A stretch of DNA of 15,592 bases. Source: Crocinitomicaceae bacterium (GTDB lineage: Bacteria; Bacteroidota; Bacteroidia; Flavobacteriales_D; Crocinitomicaceae). Positions 15,258 to 15,592 of this stretch are shown here, one piece after another. The translations under genes were made by a program, and so were the position numbers. Below the pieces are notes generated by a model. That model had not been told where the DNA came from and ran no database searches. It saw nothing but the letters and a program-made list of their open reading frames with translations. The stretch spans positions 1 through 15,592 of the forward strand of contig NZQU01000062.1 of assembly GCA_002696025.1 (NCBI GenBank), read 5' to 3'. Position 1 is the first letter of the stretch. Every line of letters begins with the position of its first letter.

Positions 15258-15592
15258 AAACAAAGTTATCTACAGAGTGCGCTGGTCTTAAATTGATTAT
15301 ATAAACTCTTTCCTCTGAAATGTTGTAATATTTTTTCAATCTTTCTTTAATGATTTTTGCGTTTGTAAATATTGCTAAAGCTTTTGGTAATGCTTTACTA
15401 AAAATTTCATTTTTCCTCTCAAACTCTGAATTATTAACCGCTTCTGGGAATTCTATGTGGTGTCTATGATCTACGTCTGGAACTGTTATTAAAAATTTCG
15501 TATCTTCTAAATACAATGAATATTGTGATGGGCTGGTAAAATAAATAATATCTACATTATTTTTTTTAAGAAATAATTCAAATTTGTTTTTA
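15193..15592 (-). pseudogene. Truncated glycosyltransferase fragment (enters from right edge)
   Basis: The frame is open to the right edge, so the start is outside the window. The visible 132 or so residues begin NKFELFLKKNNVDIIYFTSP and continue with a P-D-V-D-H-R-H-H-I-E-F-P-E motif, E-R-K-N-E-I-F, KALAIFTNAKIIKERLKKYY and a RVYIINLRPAH strand. This is the acceptor-side half of a GT4-type (group 1) glycosyltransferase. The family would continue for 200 residues with the nucleotide-sugar domain. Instead, after about residue 107 of the visible part, the frame enters the lipoprotein gene's start and is read out of frame until a stop at 15193; those last ~25 residues are not family-like. It is therefore probably inactive. 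A frameshift alone does not explain it, since the missing half is nowhere downstream in the window. Confidence 0.65.

Noticed and set aside
15261..15268. TAACTTTG on the - strand, a match to the -7 consensus before lipoprotein copy 1
   Set aside because: It would start transcription at or inside the ATG at 15257, and no -33 element is visible; likely chance in AT-rich DNA.

Overview
The window looks like chromosomal DNA from a member of the Bacteroidota, most likely Flavobacteriales or a close relative. It is AT-rich. Signal peptides often end just before a glutamine. There is a type IX secretion (gliding-motility-type) C-terminal domain, a DUF2480 protein, and promoter-like TAnnTTTG boxes in place of Shine-Dalgarno and sigma70 signals. 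The species cannot be named from the sequence. No RNA genes, CRISPR array, insertion sequence or phage genes were seen, and no gene-free stretch exceeds 300 bases.

Layout on the + strand, left to right. Bases 1-185 are the 3' end of an RNase R gene. It overlaps a small protein of unknown function (172-645) built of four exact-length 25-residue repeats. A large secreted type IX cargo protein follows (709-3081). Next is a compact four-gene run: type III pantothenate kinase coaX, an outer-membrane beta-barrel-like protein, a secreted helical-repeat protein and the LPS-export lipoprotein LptC (3091-7046). A DUF2480 gene on the - strand converges on lptC, and their stop codons overlap.

From a divergent promoter region at 7550-7676, the electron-transfer flavoprotein genes etfB and etfA run rightward. 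They are followed by a bifunctional-nuclease-family protein with a UVR motif and a NupC-type nucleoside transporter. Then come prs (PRPP synthase) and rplY (ribosomal protein L25/Ctc), ending at a strong hairpin terminator at 13328-13354. This half is core metabolism: electron transfer from acyl-CoA or amino-acid oxidation, nucleoside uptake, PRPP for nucleotide synthesis, and translation.

Bases 13338-15592 are all on the - strand and look more accessory. A small secreted protein has its stop codon inside the rplY terminator. Two tandem paralogous lipoproteins share a Cys-rich N-terminal motif and a DUF5011 Ig-like domain. At the edge lies a glycosyltransferase fragment whose homology stops exactly where the first lipoprotein begins, which suggests a recombination junction. 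I did not find a convincing wholly new system. The most unusual items are the 25-residue repeat protein, the truncated glycosyltransferase/lipoprotein junction and the duplicated lipoproteins.
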